Positions 7,091-16,118 of a stretch of DNA of 23,674 nucleotides are shown one piece after another (position 1 is the first letter of the stretch; each line of letters opens with the position of its first letter). The DNA is taken from positions 1 through 23,674 of the forward strand of contig WFTU01000308.1 of assembly GCA_015485375.1 (NCBI GenBank). The letters run 5' to 3'. The notes under the pieces were generated by a model. It ran no database searches and was not told where the DNA came from. It worked only from the letters and a program-made list of their open reading frames with translations. The stretch comes from Paracoccaceae bacterium (lineage in GTDB: Bacteria; Pseudomonadota; Alphaproteobacteria; Rhodobacterales; Rhodobacteraceae). Position numbers and translations under genes: made by a program.

Positions 7091-8014
7091 TTACTCCGTG
7101 CCCTTGCCGACCGCTTTCGCAATGTCGGCAACACCGGCGATGGAGCCGAGCAGGCCGGAGGCCTCCAGCGGCATCATGATGGTTTTGCTGTTCGGAGAAC
7201 CGGCGATATCTTTCAGGGCCTCGGTGTATTTCTGGGCCACGAAGTAGTTGATGGCCTGAATGTCACCCTTGGCGATAGCCTCGGAAACCATGGAGGTCGC
7301 TTTGGCCTCGGCCTCGGCAGACCGTTCGCGGGCCTCGGCATCAAGGAAGGCAGCCTCGCGGCGCCCCTCGGCCTCGCGCACCTGCGCCTCGCGCTGGCCT
7401 TCGGCCTCGAGGATGGCCGCCTGTTTCAGACCTTCGGCCTGCAGGATGTCCGCACGCTTCATACGCTCGGCTTTCATCTGGCGGGCCATGGCCTCGTTGA
7501 TGTCTTCGGGCGGCGCGAGGTCCTTGATTTCGACGCGGGTCACTTTCACGCCCCAGCCGTGCGATGCCTCGTCGATAACGGTCAGCAGGCGCGCGTTGAT
7601 GTGGTCGCGGTTGGACAGGCTTTCGTCGAGGTCCATCGAGCCGATCACCGCACGGATATTGGTCATGGCAAGATTGGTCAGCGCGCGTTCCAGATCACGG
7701 ACCTCGTAGGCGGCCTGCGAGGCGTCAATGACCTGATAGAAGGCCACGGCATCGGCCATCACCATGGCGTTATCCTTGGTGATCACTTCCTGCGACTGGA
7801 TGTCGAGAACGGTTTCCATCATGTTGATTTTCGCGCCGATTTTGTCCATCAGCGGGATCAGGAACCGCAGGCCCGGTTTCAGGGTGCGGGTGTAGCGACC
7901 GAAACGTTCAACGGTCCATTCCTCTCCCTGAGGGACGGTTTTCACCATCAGGTAGAGCATGATAACGGCGAAAACCAGTATCACCAGAGCAAGGGCGCTA
8001 ATTGATCCCAACAT
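7091..8014 (-). CDS. SPFH/Band 7 (stomatin/QmcA-like) membrane protein
   Basis: A 307-residue stomatin-like protein. The start at 8014 (MLGSISALAL) is chosen because AAAGGA sits seven bases upstream, although the frame is open for another 43 codons. A single N-terminal membrane segment (about 5-24) is followed by the SPFH domain (about 25-190), including VPQGEEWTVERFGRYTRTL and GLRFLIPLMDKI. A long alanine/glutamate helix follows (about 190-245) with repeated EAEGQREA / EAEGRREA units, which forms the oligomerisation coiled coil in flotillin/stomatin proteins. A conserved C-terminal segment completes it. These proteins assemble large rings or cages in the membrane and modulate proteases or other membrane complexes. 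It is the first gene of the pair with nfeD and divergent from the MotA/TolQ-like gene. Confidence 0.92.
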   Translation of the reverse strand: MLGSISALALVILVFAVIMLYLMVKTVPQGEEWTVERFGRYTRTLKPGLRFLIPLMDKIGAKINMMETVLDIQSQEVITKDNAMVMADAVAFYQVIDASQAAYEVRDLERALTNLAMTNIRAVIGSMDLDESLSNRDHINARLLTVIDEASHGWGVKVTRVEIKDLAPPEDINEAMARQMKAERMKRADILQAEGLKQAAILEAEGQREAQVREAEGRREAAFLDAEARERSAEAEAKATSMVSEAIAKGDIQAINYFVAQKYTEALKDIAGSPNSKTIMMPLEASGLLGSIAGVADIAKAVGKGTE

Positions 8015-8144
8015 GTAAAATCCTTTCGTAATGCCCTTTGCGGGCCTTGAACAGAAAATATAAACCCTTTGTGAGGCGGCCAGATTTGCCGGCCCATCAA
8101 AGGAATTACCTAGTGTATATGGGGATTTGTGGCGAAATTGCAAC

Positions 8145-8150
8145 TATAAT
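8145..8150 (+). promoter_or_regulatory. Candidate -10 box for the MotA/TolQ-like gene
   Basis: A perfect TATAAT lies in the 223-base divergent space between the SPFH gene (minus) and the MotA/TolQ-like gene (plus). It is about 88 bases before the latter's ATG. The -35 position at normal spacing (about 8122-8127) is poor, so an activator or extended contacts would be needed. I saw no other clear signal in this spacer. Confidence 0.35.
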
Positions 8151-8237
8151 ACATGGTGAAATGGCTGTTGGAATTACCGCGGCGCGATATTAGAGTGGCC
8201 GCCAGACCATATGCCTTAGTGCAAGGAAAGACCTGTT

Positions 8238-9443
8238 ATGTTCCTCGATACCAAGAACGATCCCGAGTTCTCGCCGCCGTTCCGGCAAATCCTGACAATG
8301 CTGGTGATTATGGTGCTGTTCGGCGTGGCGGTTTACTTCATGTATCCCACGGTTTCGCCGATTTTCCTGACCTCGCCGTGGCTGAACGGATTTATCATCG
8401 CGGTGTTTGTATTCGGGGTTTTCATGACCTTCTGGCAGATGCGCACGCTGTTTTCGGCGGTGGGCTGGATCGAGGGGTTCGCGCTGGACCGGCCGGGACA
8501 CGAGTTCGTCAAGGCGCCGCGGTTGCTGGCCTCTCTGGCGGCGCTGCTGCATGACAGCCGCTCGCGCAAGTCGCTGACGTCGGGTTCGACGCGCTCCATT
8601 CTGGATTCCGTGGCCACAAGGCTGGACGAGGCGCGCGATATCACGCGCTATATTATCAATCTGCTGATCTTCCTCGGCCTGCTGGGAACGTTTTACGGGC
8701 TGGCGACGACGGTGCCGGCCGTGGTGGATACCATCCGCTCGCTGGCGCCCAAGGAAGGGCAGACGGCAATGGAGTCGTTCGACAATCTGATGACCGGTCT
8801 GGAACAGCAGATGGGCGGCATGGGCACGGCGTTCGGGTCCTCGCTGCTGGGTCTGGCCGGATCGCTGATCGTCGGGTTGCTGGAGATTTTCGCGGGGCAC
8901 GGGCAGAACCGGTTCTATATGGAACTGGAGGAATGGCTGTCCTCGATCACGCGGGTCGGGTTTGCGGATACGGACGGCGGGATCGACGGGTCCGCGATTG
9001 CCGGACTGATGGAGCAGACCTCGCACCAGATCGACACGCTCAAGGAGCTGGTGATGCGGGGCGAGGAGCAAAGGATGCGCACCGACAGCCGCCTTGGCTC
9101 GCTGGCCGAGGGGATTACCGCGCTGGCCAAGCAACTGGCGAACCAGCCGAAGGGGCATCAGGCGAGCCTTGATCCGGCGCTGTTCGAGCGGCTGGCACAG
9201 GGGCAGGATCAGGTGATCGCCGGGCAGGCGCAAATTGTAGAGGCTGTGCAGGGATTGAAGGAAGACGGTGGCGCGAGCATGGACGCGGAAACGCGGATGC
9301 GCCTGCGCAATATCGACGTGCAGCTTTTGCGCGTGCTCGAGGAAATGTCGGCGGGGCGGCAGGATTCGATTGCCGAGATCCGGCAGGATCTGGCGACGCT
9401 GATCTATACGCTGCAGCAGGCGGTCGAGCAGGGCGAGGGCTAG
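8238..9443 (+). CDS. MotA/TolQ/ExbB-like proton-channel subunit with long C-terminal tail
   Basis: A 401-residue inner-membrane protein. It has hydrophobic segments at about 18-36, 49-68, 138-158 and 195-219. The third carries FLGLLGTFYGLATTVP (145-160). The fourth carries GMGTAFGSSLLGLAGSLIVG (194-213), which matches the pore helices of TolQ/ExbB/MotA proteins. These form pentamers that pass protons and turn or pull the partner subunit. After the last helix, about 180 residues form a hydrophilic, largely helical cytoplasmic tail, longer than in TolQ or ExbB. The ATG at 8238 has AAGGAAA (8223-8229) upstream. The MotB/OmpA-like gene follows after three bases, so the two surely act together. 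The substrate or force target is unknown. No TolR, TolA, TonB or flagellar gene is nearby. Confidence 0.85.
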   Translation: MFLDTKNDPEFSPPFRQILTMLVIMVLFGVAVYFMYPTVSPIFLTSPWLNGFIIAVFVFGVFMTFWQMRTLFSAVGWIEGFALDRPGHEFVKAPRLLASLAALLHDSRSRKSLTSGSTRSILDSVATRLDEARDITRYIINLLIFLGLLGTFYGLATTVPAVVDTIRSLAPKEGQTAMESFDNLMTGLEQQMGGMGTAFGSSLLGLAGSLIVGLLEIFAGHGQNRFYMELEEWLSSITRVGFADTDGGIDGSAIAGLMEQTSHQIDTLKELVMRGEEQRMRTDSRLGSLAEGITALAKQLANQPKGHQASLDPALFERLAQGQDQVIAGQAQIVEAVQGLKEDGGASMDAETRMRLRNIDVQLLRVLEEMSAGRQDSIAEIRQDLATLIYTLQQAVEQGEG

Positions 9444-9446
9444 GGC

Positions 9447-11048
9447 ATGGCGCTTTCGCGCAGATCGGGATCGCGGCTGGCGGCGAATATCTGGCCCGGC
9501 TTTGTGGACGCCATGACGGCGCTGCTGCTGGTGCTGATGTTCGTGCTGTCGATTTTCATGATCGTGCAGTTCGCCCTGCGCGAGACGATCACCGGTCAGG
9601 AAACCGAGCTTTCCAATCTGTCGGCGCAGGTGGCCGGACTGGCGAAGGCGCTGGGGCTGGAAGAAAAGCGTAACACCGATCTGTCGAACCAGCTGGGGCA
9701 GCTTGATGCACAGCTGGAGGAAACCAACGCGCAGGTGCAGTTGCAGGCGACATTGATTGCCTCGCTTACCAACGAGCGGGACGAAGCATTGGGGCGGGTT
9801 GCGAGTTTCGAGGAGCAGGTGGCGAGCCTGCTGGCGCAGAATGCCGATCAGGCGAGCGCCATTGATGCCGCACGGGCCTCGATATCGGAGCTGGAAAGCG
9901 CGCGCGATCTGGAGATTTCCCGCAAGGAAGCCGCGCAACTGGCGCTGGCACAGGCGCGCTCGGAGCTGGATGCGGAGACCGAGCAGGCACGGCTGGCGGC
10001 AGCGCGGGCCGATGCGCTGGAGGCGATGGCCGCGGATTTGCAGGGCAAGCTGGATGAGGAGACGGCGGCGCTGAGCGAGGCCGAACGTGCGCGCTTGGTC
10101 GAGGCGGCAACGGCGCAGGCCTTGCGCGAGCGTTTGCGTAATTCGGATGCGGAACTGACAGCCATGACACTGGCGCTGGAGGAACAGCGGCAGAAGGCGG
10201 AGGATACGTTGACGTTACTGGCGGCGGCGGAGGCAGCGCGCAAGAACCTCGACAGTTCGCAGGCGGAAAATGTGGCGGAAATCGAACGCAAGGATGCGTT
10301 GCTGGCACAGGCGCGGGATTTGTTGTCGAAAGAGCAGGCGGCCTCGGCCGAGGCGCAGCGTCAGGTGGCGTTGCTGAACCAGCAGACGGCGGCCTTGCGC
10401 CAGCAGTTGAGTTCCCTGCAGGCGCTGCTGGATGAATCGGCGGCCAAGGACCGCGAGGCGCAGGTGCAGTTGCAGACGCTCGGGTCCGACCTGAATGCGG
10501 CGCTGGCCAAGGTGGCGGCGGAGCAGAAGGCGCGGGCCGAGCTGGAGGCGCGCGAGGCGGCGCGACTGGCGGCGGAAGCGAAGGATTTGCGCAACTACCG
10601 GTCGGAGTTCTTCGGACGGGTACGGCAGGTTCTGGGTGATCGCGAGGGCGTCGAGATTGTCGGGGACCGGTTTGTGTTTTCTTCGGAAGTTCTGTTCGCG
10701 CCCGGTTCGGCAGACCTTGGTGAGGAGGGCAAGGCACAGATTGCCAAAATCGCACAGGTTATTCTGGATATTTCGGACGAAATCCCGCCCGAGATCGACT
10801 GGATCCTGCGGGTGGACGGGCATACGGATAAAATTCCGCTCGGCCCGGGGTCGCATTTTGCCGATAACTGGGAGTTGTCGCAGGCGCGTGCGCTTTCGGT
10901 GGTGCGTTTCCTGATTGATCACGAGGGAATCCCGCCGAACAGGCTGGCAGCCACCGGTTTCGGGGAATTCCAGCCCATAGACGAGGGCGACAGCCCCGAG
11001 GCATTGGCGCGTAACCGCCGGATCGAGTTGAAACTTACCGAGAAGTAG
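9447..11048 (+). CDS. MotB/OmpA-like peptidoglycan-binding protein with long coiled coil
   Basis: A 533-residue stator-type partner of the upstream channel protein. A short cytoplasmic start (RRSGSR...) leads into one membrane helix (about 22-43) that begins WPGFVDAMTALLLVLMF. Asp21 sits where MotB, TolR and ExbD keep their proton-carrying aspartate. Residues ~45-385 are a continuous Ala/Glu/Gln/Leu-rich heptad coiled coil with no proline between Pro17 and Pro419 and no cysteine. The C-terminus (~400-533) is an OmpA-like domain with LFAPGSADL, VDGHTDKIPLG, NWELSQARALSVVRFL and ARNRRIEL, the parts that bind peptidoglycan. The architecture implies a proton-driven machine anchored to the cell wall. 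The last 14 bases overlap the facing phosphoribosyltransferase gene. Confidence 0.85.
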   Translation: MALSRRSGSRLAANIWPGFVDAMTALLLVLMFVLSIFMIVQFALRETITGQETELSNLSAQVAGLAKALGLEEKRNTDLSNQLGQLDAQLEETNAQVQLQATLIASLTNERDEALGRVASFEEQVASLLAQNADQASAIDAARASISELESARDLEISRKEAAQLALAQARSELDAETEQARLAAARADALEAMAADLQGKLDEETAALSEAERARLVEAATAQALRERLRNSDAELTAMTLALEEQRQKAEDTLTLLAAAEAARKNLDSSQAENVAEIERKDALLAQARDLLSKEQAASAEAQRQVALLNQQTAALRQQLSSLQALLDESAAKDREAQVQLQTLGSDLNAALAKVAAEQKARAELEAREAARLAAEAKDLRNYRSEFFGRVRQVLGDREGVEIVGDRFVFSSEVLFAPGSADLGEEGKAQIAKIAQVILDISDEIPPEIDWILRVDGHTDKIPLGPGSHFADNWELSQARALSVVRFLIDHEGIPPNRLAATGFGEFQPIDEGDSPEALARNRRIELKLTEK

Positions 11049-11700
11049 GGCGTGCGCGGGACGCGCGCAGGATGTCCACGACCTCTTCGTCGCTGGTCTG
11101 GCCGAAGGTCTGGTAATGTGCCCCGACGGCGTAGAACGGCTCGGGGACCAGCGGGCAGATGATTTCGTCGACTTCGGGAGCGAGGCGTTCGAGGGAGTCG
11201 CGGGCGGCGACCGGAACCGCGAGGATGATGCGGGCGGGGTTTCGGGCGCGCAGGCCGCGGATGGCAGCGAGGGCGGTGGCACCGGTGGCGATGCCATCAT
11301 CGATGATGATTGCGGTTTTGCCTTTGACGGGGACGGGGCGGGCGCCGGCGAAGTAGCGTTTCCGGCGCGCGTCGATCCGGCGGATTTTTTCGGCGACGGT
11401 ATCGGAGAGGGCCGCAGGGGTAAGGCGGCGCAGTCGCAGAACATCCTTGTTGAACACGGTGACGGGCGGGGTGCCGTCGACTACGGCTCCGGCGGCGACT
11501 TCCTCGTTTCCCGGCACGCCGATTTTGCGCACAAGGATAACATCAAGCGGCGCGTCGAGGGCGCGGGCCACGATGGCGCCGAGCGGGACGCCGCCGCGGG
11601 GCAGGGCGAGGACAACCGGATTATCGGGGGGATTGCGCGCAAGCAGGCTGGCGAGGATCTCGCCGGCGTGGGTGCGGTTGCGGTATTTTTGCAGGGTCAT
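11035..11700 (-). CDS. Type I phosphoribosyltransferase of unknown substrate
   Basis: A 221-residue PRTase-fold protein. The PRPP-binding loop is IIIDDGIATGATALAAIRGL (131-150), with the double aspartate at 134-135. Upstream are the family-specific VVLALPRGGVPLG (29-41) and VILVRKIGVPGNEEVAAGAV (54-73) segments of the 'putative phosphoribosyl transferase' group, whose substrate is not established. It lies 56 bases downstream of clpA on the same strand and could be read from the clpA transcript. Its start is unusual. No Shine-Dalgarno sequence is visible before the ATG at 11700, and a 13-bp inverted repeat ends one base upstream of that ATG. The 3' end overlaps the OmpA-like gene by 14 bases on the opposite strand. 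Confidence 0.85.
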   Translation of the reverse strand: MTLQKYRNRTHAGEILASLLARNPPDNPVVLALPRGGVPLGAIVARALDAPLDVILVRKIGVPGNEEVAAGAVVDGTPPVTVFNKDVLRLRRLTPAALSDTVAEKIRRIDARRKRYFAGARPVPVKGKTAIIIDDGIATGATALAAIRGLRARNPARIILAVPVAARDSLERLAPEVDEIICPLVPEPFYAVGAHYQTFGQTSDEEVVDILRASRARPTSR

Positions 11701-11701
11701 G

Positions 11702-11738
11702 CAAGGCGATATACGCGAAACTGCGGTATACCGCCTTG
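11702..11738 (-). promoter_or_regulatory. 13-bp inverted repeat between clpA and the phosphoribosyltransferase
   Basis: CAAGGCGATATAC (11702-11714) and GTATACCGCCTTG (11726-11738) are complementary over 13 positions with one wobble, around an 11-base spacer. In the minus-strand transcript this is a stable stem-loop beginning 18 bases after the clpA stop. It ends one base before the ATG of the phosphoribosyltransferase and fills the place of its ribosome-binding site. It could be a translational control hairpin, a clpA terminator without a U-run, or a dyad operator. Confidence 0.6.
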
Positions 11739-11756
11739 ATGTTGGTCAATGCGCGG

Positions 11757-14075
<2,319 letters not shown>

Positions 14076-14097
14076 ATTGCGTGTCCTTGTCTTGTTG

Positions 14098-14124
14098 CCC
14101 GCGGAGGATACCGCGGACTCCGGG
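14098..14124 (-). promoter_or_regulatory. Competing hairpins in the clpA leader
   Basis: CCGCGG occurs at 14099-14104 and 14111-14116. Being self-complementary, the copies can pair as a 6-bp stem around a 6-base loop. Alternatively CCC-GGAG (14098-14106, with GC bulged) can pair with CTCCGGG (14118-14124). The two foldings exclude each other and lie 24-50 bases before the clpA start codon. A regulatory role is inference. Confidence 0.35.
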
Positions 14125-14142
14125 TCAGGCCCGTGTCCTATG

Positions 14143-14175
14143 AATTTCGGTGTTCTTGGCCATACGTTCAAGGGG
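14143..14175 (-). promoter_or_regulatory. clpA: Heat-shock (RpoH, sigma-32)-like promoter for clpA
   Basis: On the minus strand, CCCCTTGAA (14175 to 14167) matches the sigma-32 -35 element (CCCTTGAA type). After 16 bases comes CCGAAATT (14150 to 14143), a partial match to the CCCCAT-T -10 element. A transcript starting about 10 bases further on would have a leader of roughly 60 bases to the clpA ATG. Control of clpA by the heat-shock sigma factor fits its job, but the -10 match is imperfect. Confidence 0.45.
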
Positions 14176-14237
14176 AAACTGCTGAAACAGGGGTAAAACT
14201 TGTGTAAATCCCCTGTGAGTTGTGCCGGAGAAGCTGC

Positions 14238-15005
14238 CTAGAAATTGTCTTTCATTTGACGGATTTTGGCGAAAACAAGGGCGTCCGGCGCGTTTTCCAT
14301 GCCGAGATTTGCCTTAACCTGCGGCACAGAGGCGCGCAGGAAGGGATTGGTCGCCAGTTCCTCGCCCAGGGTCGAGGGAACCGTGGCAATGCCTTTCGCC
14401 CGTTTTTCGGTGATGTCGCGGGCGCGGGCTTGAAGGGCGGCGTTGTCCGGCTCGATCGTCAGGGCGAATTTGGCGTTGGCGGCGGTGTATTCGTGGCCGG
14501 AGTAGACCAGCGTGTCGGGGGGCAGGGCGGCGAGTTTCGACAGGCTGCTCCACATGGTTTCCGCGTCGCCCTCGAACAGGCGGCCGCAGCCCAGTGCCAT
14601 CAGGGAGTCGCCGGTAAACAGGGCTTTTGCATCCGGAAAATAGAAGGCCACGTGGCCGTTGGTGTGGCCGGAGACGTCGAAGACCGTGCCTTCGATATTG
14701 CCGACGGTGACTGTATCGCCCTCGGTCACGCTCTGGTCGAGGGCGGGCAGGCGGCCGATGTCGGCTTTGGCCCCGATCACCTGCGGGCGGTATTCGTCGC
14801 GCAGTTCCGGCAGGCCGTCGATGTGGTCCCAGTGGTGGTGCGTCAGGAACACCTTGTCGAGCTTCCAGCCCTGTTCCTCCAGCGCGCGGGTGACGGGGAA
14901 GGGTTCCGGTGCGTCGAACAGGGCGGTGGTGCCGGTGGTGTCGTCGTGCATCAGAAAGGTGTAGTTGTCCGCAAGGCAGGGGATGGTCAGGATTTCGGTG
15001 GTCAT
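14238..15005 (-). CDS. gloB: Hydroxyacylglutathione hydrolase (glyoxalase II)
   Basis: A 255-residue metallo-beta-lactamase-fold enzyme. It hydrolyses S-D-lactoylglutathione to D-lactate and glutathione, the second step of methylglyoxal detoxification. The binuclear metal site is complete: THHHWDH (55-61) with His56, His58, Asp60 and His61, then SGHTNGH with His114, TGDSLMALGCGRLFEG (131-146) with Asp133, and SGHEYTAANAKFA with His171. The C-terminal glutathione-binding part, with NPFLRASVPQVKA, is present, and the length is normal. AAGGAG lies six bases before the ATG. It is divergent from the methyltransferase gene with only 53 bases between them. It is followed on the same strand by clpA after 162 bases, which contain that gene's own promoter. 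Confidence 0.95.
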   Translation of the reverse strand: MTTEILTIPCLADNYTFLMHDDTTGTTALFDAPEPFPVTRALEEQGWKLDKVFLTHHHWDHIDGLPELRDEYRPQVIGAKADIGRLPALDQSVTEGDTVTVGNIEGTVFDVSGHTNGHVAFYFPDAKALFTGDSLMALGCGRLFEGDAETMWSSLSKLAALPPDTLVYSGHEYTAANAKFALTIEPDNAALQARARDITEKRAKGIATVPSTLGEELATNPFLRASVPQVKANLGMENAPDALVFAKIRQMKDNF

Positions 15006-15058
15006 GGCGCGCTCCTTCGGGGTTTACGAAAGTCTTGCCGATAATCTAGGGTGATGCA

Positions 15059-15835
15059 ATGCATTTGGATGTTGTCGACCTCAGAGCGTTTTACTACCGC
15101 ACCAAGCTGGGGCGGGCGACGCAGCGTGCCTTGCAGGAGGCCTTGCGCGGCATGTGGACCGACACCAGGGGGCTGACGGTTGCGGGCTTCGGTTTTGCCA
15201 CGCCGTTCCTGCGGCCGTTTCTGCCGGAGGCCGAGCGCGTGCTGGGGCTGATGCCCGGACAGCAGGGCGTGATGCACTGGCCCCCGGGCGAGGAGAACCG
15301 CTCCGTGCTGGTGGAGGAATACCATTGGCCGATAGCCTCGGGCGAGATCGACCGGCTGGTGGTCGGGCACGGGTTGGAGACTTGCGACCAGCCCGCGGCG
15401 CTGCTGGATGAAATCTGGCGGGTGCTGGCGCCGGGGGGGCGTGTGGTGTTTGTCGTGCCGAACCGCTCCGGCCTGTGGGCGCGGCGCGATGTGACGCCGT
15501 TCGGGCAGGGACGCCCCTATAGTCTGACCCAGATGGAGGCATTGTTGCGCAAGCACCGGTTCCAGCCGGAGCGCCATGTTTCCGCCCTTTATAGCCCGCC
15601 GAGCCATCGGCCGCTCTGGCTGAAATCGGCGCGGTTCTGGGAGGGGCTGGGCAAGCGGCTGGATTCGCGCATGGTGGCTGGGGCGCTGCTGGTGGAGGCG
15701 AGCAAACAGATTTACGCGACGCCGAAGAACGGCTTGCGTGATCGTGTGCGCAAGCCGCTGGGTGTGCTGGAAGGGCTGGGCAAGCCGAAGCCCGCAACCA
15801 GCCGGAACCATCCGCGTGTATGGCAGGACAATTGA
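15059..15835 (+). CDS. SAM-dependent methyltransferase-like protein
   Basis: A 258-residue protein with a class I methyltransferase-like core. A loose motif I is TVAGFGFATPFLRPFL (40-55), less glycine-rich than usual. The later motifs are clearer: DRLVVGHGLETCDQPAALL (98-116), then EIWRVLAPGGRVVFVVPN (118-135), the classic Methyltransf_11 block. The C-terminal third is basic, contains the conserved YSLTQMEALLRKHRF, and ends in a hydrophilic tail. The substrate cannot be inferred. AGGG (15048-15051) precedes the ATG by seven bases. It is divergent from gloB, an arrangement suggesting shared upstream control but no evident common pathway. A weak motif I leaves some doubt about SAM binding. Confidence 0.8.
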   Translation: MHLDVVDLRAFYYRTKLGRATQRALQEALRGMWTDTRGLTVAGFGFATPFLRPFLPEAERVLGLMPGQQGVMHWPPGEENRSVLVEEYHWPIASGEIDRLVVGHGLETCDQPAALLDEIWRVLAPGGRVVFVVPNRSGLWARRDVTPFGQGRPYSLTQMEALLRKHRFQPERHVSALYSPPSHRPLWLKSARFWEGLGKRLDSRMVAGALLVEASKQIYATPKNGLRDRVRKPLGVLEGLGKPKPATSRNHPRVWQDN

Positions 15836-16118
15836 CGGATTCGGCGCGGATTTATCCACGCCCCTGTCCATTCCGTCACAAAAGATTGAAAAAGCGACGG
15901 TTTTTGGGGTGCAAAGCGTCGCAGTTTGCGGGGCAATCGGGTTTATGCGTTGAAAAATAACGGAAAATTTTTCGCGGCGGAATCTGGCCGATGGCTTGCC
16001 AGAAGGCGATCCCTCTGTTATCACCGCGCCGATTTCAACGGGTTTGCCTTGGCTGCCCCGAATGACAATATGTCCGCCCCGTCGAGGGTAACGGACAAGC
16101 CAGAACGGAAGGGTTTAC
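15836..16118. other. Region upstream of the ATP synthase operon
   Basis: About 280 bases without a credible gene. It holds a GCGACG/CGTCGC inverted repeat (15894-15922), possibly the end of the methyltransferase transcript. An AT-rich inverted repeat follows, GAAAAAT (15952-15958) and ATTTTTC (15967-15973). A weak promoter-like pair, TTGCCT (16044-16049) and CAATAT (16066-16071) with 16-base spacing, lies before atpH. The promoter of atpHAGDC is expected here. Confidence 0.5.
16044..16071 (+). promoter_or_regulatory. Weak sigma-70-like promoter candidate for atpHAGDC
   Basis: TTGCCT (16044-16049), 16 bases, then CAATAT (16066-16071), about 48 bases before the GTG of atpH. The -35 is good and the -10 poor. 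It is offered only as the best candidate in the spacer. Confidence 0.28.

Noticed and set aside
7310..7450. Repeated EAEG-REA units in the SPFH gene as a DNA repeat or mobile feature
   Set aside because: They are the coding repeats of the family's alanine/glutamate coiled coil and are expected in stomatin/flotillin proteins.
8238..11048. Zorya anti-phage system (ZorA/ZorB)
   Set aside because: The two proteins share the MotA/MotB-like plan with ZorAB. However, no zorC, zorD or zorE gene follows, and the long helical part is in the wall-binding subunit rather than mainly in the channel subunit. The surroundings are housekeeping genes.
14076..14171. Upstream start for ClpA adding 32 residues
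   Set aside because: The added residues do not resemble ClpA and would overlap the leader and promoter signals. The ATG at 14075 has a good AAGGA site and the standard beginning.
15852..15860. DnaA box-like TTATCCACG, possible replication origin
   Set aside because: It is a single near match without further boxes, an AT-rich unwinding region or dnaA/hemE/parAB neighbours. It is most likely chance.
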